A DNA stretch of 13,557 bases, from the NCBI GenBank assembly GCA_900547745.1, contig URHT01000039.1, positions 1 through 13,557 of the forward strand, read 5' to 3'. Shown piece by piece: positions 12,984 through 13,557 of this stretch. The first letter of the stretch is position 1. Every line of letters starts with the position of its first letter. The translations under genes and the position numbers were made by a program. Below the pieces are notes generated by a model, which was given only the letters and a program-made list of their open reading frames with translations, made no database searches and had not been told where the DNA came from. The DNA is from an uncultured Eubacteriales bacterium. Lineage in GTDB: Bacteria; Bacillota; Clostridia; Oscillospirales; Oscillospiraceae.

Positions 12984-13142
12984 GTGCCGTGGCGGTATCC
13001 GGGATAGGGTGAGGCGAAACGCCGCAAAGCCTTGTAACACCTGCGTTTGCGGGACTTTCCACGATTGCCGAAAGCGGTATAAAATCGGCTTTGACCACAT
13101 AAATGACCACAGACAGAAAAAACTTTATTTTTACCGTTCGCC
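12984..13142. other. Gene-free spacer with att-like palindrome
   Basis: No credible ORF on either strand. It contains a small hairpin (13013-13016 with 13020-13023), an inverted repeat CCGCAAA/TTTGCGG (13022-13028 with 13046-13052), and a TGACCACA direct repeat (13092-13099, 13104-13111). The 11-mer GCGTTTGCGGG at 13043-13053 also occurs at 1298-1308, just after the tRNA-Arg half. Probably the end of a vanished integrated element. Confidence 0.5.
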
Positions 13143-13175
13143 GTGGTATCATGGCAGAAAAGTGAATATCCGGGT
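13143..13175 (+). repeat. 33-bp direct repeat, copy 2
   Basis: Identical to 12919-12951; here it provides the -10, leader and first six bases of the intact tRNA-Pro. Confidence 0.9.
13145..13152 (+). promoter_or_regulatory. Extended -10 promoter of tRNA-Pro
   Basis: TGGTATCAT (13144-13152) is a TG-extended -10, 18 bases before the mature tRNA. The possible -35 (TTTATT, 13124-13129) is poor. The same -10 is conserved before the broken tRNA copy. Confidence 0.55.
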
Positions 13176-13245
13176 ATAGCGAAGTTGGTATCGCGCCTGG
13201 TTTGGGACCAGGAGACCGTGCGTTCGAGCCGCACTACTCGGACCA
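13170..13245 (+). tRNA. tRNA-Pro(TGG)
   Basis: Complete 76-nt cloverleaf with encoded CCA. Acceptor CCGGGTA pairs with TACTCGG (one G-U), D arm GCGA/TCGC, anticodon arm CCTGG-TTTGGGA-CCAGG with anticodon TGG (13203-13205), variable loop AGACC, T arm GTGCG-TTCGAGC-CGCAC, discriminator A. All stems pair without mismatch. It reads proline codons of the CCN box. A terminator follows directly. Confidence 0.97.
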
Positions 13246-13290
13246 AAATCCCTCTGAAATCGTTGATTTCAGAGGGATTTTTCTTATTCT
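13245..13290 (+). terminator. Terminator of tRNA-Pro
   Basis: A 17-bp perfect stem (13245-13261 with 13265-13281) with a GTT loop is followed by a T-rich stretch. The left arm begins at the final A of the tRNA CCA. Confidence 0.9.
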
Positions 13291-13345
13291 TTGTCTATTG
13301 CGACGCAAACGGTTGAGATATGTTATTTCAGTCTTAAGTGAACCA

Positions 13346-13373
13346 TTGATTTTTGACCTAAAATTGGTATAAT
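13346..13373 (+). promoter_or_regulatory. Promoter before the 42-codon ORF
   Basis: TTGATT (13346-13351), 16-nt spacer and a perfect -10 with extension, TGGTATAAT (13365-13373). The surrounding DNA is AT-rich. Confidence 0.65.
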
Positions 13374-13423
13374 AAAATTAGTTATATTATTCAAGCATAC
13401 ATACATTTTAGGGAGATTACTAT

Positions 13424-13552
13424 ATGGGTACGTATAAAGAAGTTGACGGGCTTCGATACACTATGGAGCAGCTGCAAAATAGTGGAGAGAAAGATCAATT
13501 CCCTAAAGCTGATGTTTGCCGACTTGGACGAAGAGATGCGAGCAGCAAATAA
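13424..13552 (+). CDS. Short ORF of 42 codons at the window edge, unknown
   Basis: Begins MGTYKEVDGLRYTMEQLQNS and ends GRRDASSK. AGGGAG lies 9 nt before the ATG at 13424, and a strong promoter lies 50 bases upstream, so expression is likely. I do not recognise it. The +1 frame is open from 13444 to the window end and reads KLMFADLDEEMRAANKT near the edge, which looks more protein-like than the end of the 42-codon frame. The gene may therefore be a longer one with a frameshift near 13500, or a short peptide overlapping a second gene. The DNA is clearly AT-richer than the core of the window, suggesting acquired sequence after the tRNA. Confidence 0.4.
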   Translation: MGTYKEVDGLRYTMEQLQNSGEKDQFPKADVCRLGRRDASSK

Positions 13553-13557
13553 AACTA

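Noticed and set aside
12946..13142. Group I intron interrupting a tRNA-Pro anticodon loop
   Set aside because: Such introns exist in bacterial tRNA genes, but no 3' exon pairing with CGACA and no second T arm is found. The insert is also short and shows no intron core motif that I can see.
12776..13246. 156-codon minus-strand frame across the tRNA-Pro locus
   Set aside because: It runs antisense through the terminator, both tRNA copies and their leaders. Frames like this over tRNA genes are common spurious annotations.
13353..13373. TTGACC as -35 for the TATAAT at 13368
   Set aside because: The spacing is only 9 nt. TTGATT at 13346 gives 16 nt and fits better.
1..13557. CRISPR array or toxin-antitoxin and defence genes
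   Set aside because: No regularly spaced repeats and no recognisable defence protein were found in any frame. The TTGCTAAT repeats are irregularly spaced and in both orientations.

Overview
The window looks like the chromosome of a GC-rich, gut-type Clostridia member (Oscillospiraceae-like). The middle, about 1.86-12.75 kb, is strongly GC-rich. It carries several Gram-positive style lipoproteins, a MalT/LAL regulator and a VanRS-like two-component system. The two edges are less GC-rich and carry mobile-element and tRNA-locus sequence. The taxonomic guess is inference from gene content and composition; no rRNA or marker gene is present.

Left edge (1-1.47 kb): the end of a mobilisation module. 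A terminator is followed by nested inverted repeats that look like an oriT, then mobC and a MOBP-type relaxase cut off after about 173 residues. Beyond the break lies a remarkable recombination site. It contains the 3' half of a tRNA-Arg(CCT), starting exactly at the anticodon loop. A perfect 11-bp inverted repeat brackets this half, and nine copies of a TTGCTAAT-type octamer lie on both sides. This is the architecture of a tyrosine-integrase attP.

Next (1.47-3.35 kb) comes a small gene graveyard: a C-terminal fragment of an unrecognised protein, a 50-bp hairpin, the last quarter of an oleate hydratase, and two tandem terminators. On the minus strand, a PhzF-family gene reduced to 80 codons by an in-frame internal deletion still has its promoter and RBS and leads directly into ogt (DNA repair methyltransferase).

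Core (3.35-12.83 kb): on the minus strand, a promoter drives an RsiV-like (DUF3298-type) lipoprotein and then an 826-aa LuxR/MalT-type ATPase regulator. After a 12-bp hairpin come two small lipoproteins that appear related to each other. Divergently on the plus strand lie a membrane GT2 glycosyltransferase, an OmpR-family response regulator and a polytopic VanS-like histidine kinase, closed by a strong terminator. The plus-strand genes look like a cell-envelope sensing and glycan-modification unit. A direct repeat upstream of the glycosyltransferase could be the response-regulator box, and an inverted repeat could hide the regulator's Shine-Dalgarno in read-through RNA.

Right edge (12.83-13.56 kb): a tRNA-Pro locus. 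A 5' half of a tRNA-Pro(TGG) that stops in the anticodon loop is followed by an att-like palindrome sharing an 11-mer with the left att region. Then comes an intact tRNA-Pro(TGG) with CCA and terminator, followed by AT-rich DNA that starts a short ORF behind a good promoter. Both ends of the window therefore carry tRNA halves broken in the anticodon loop.
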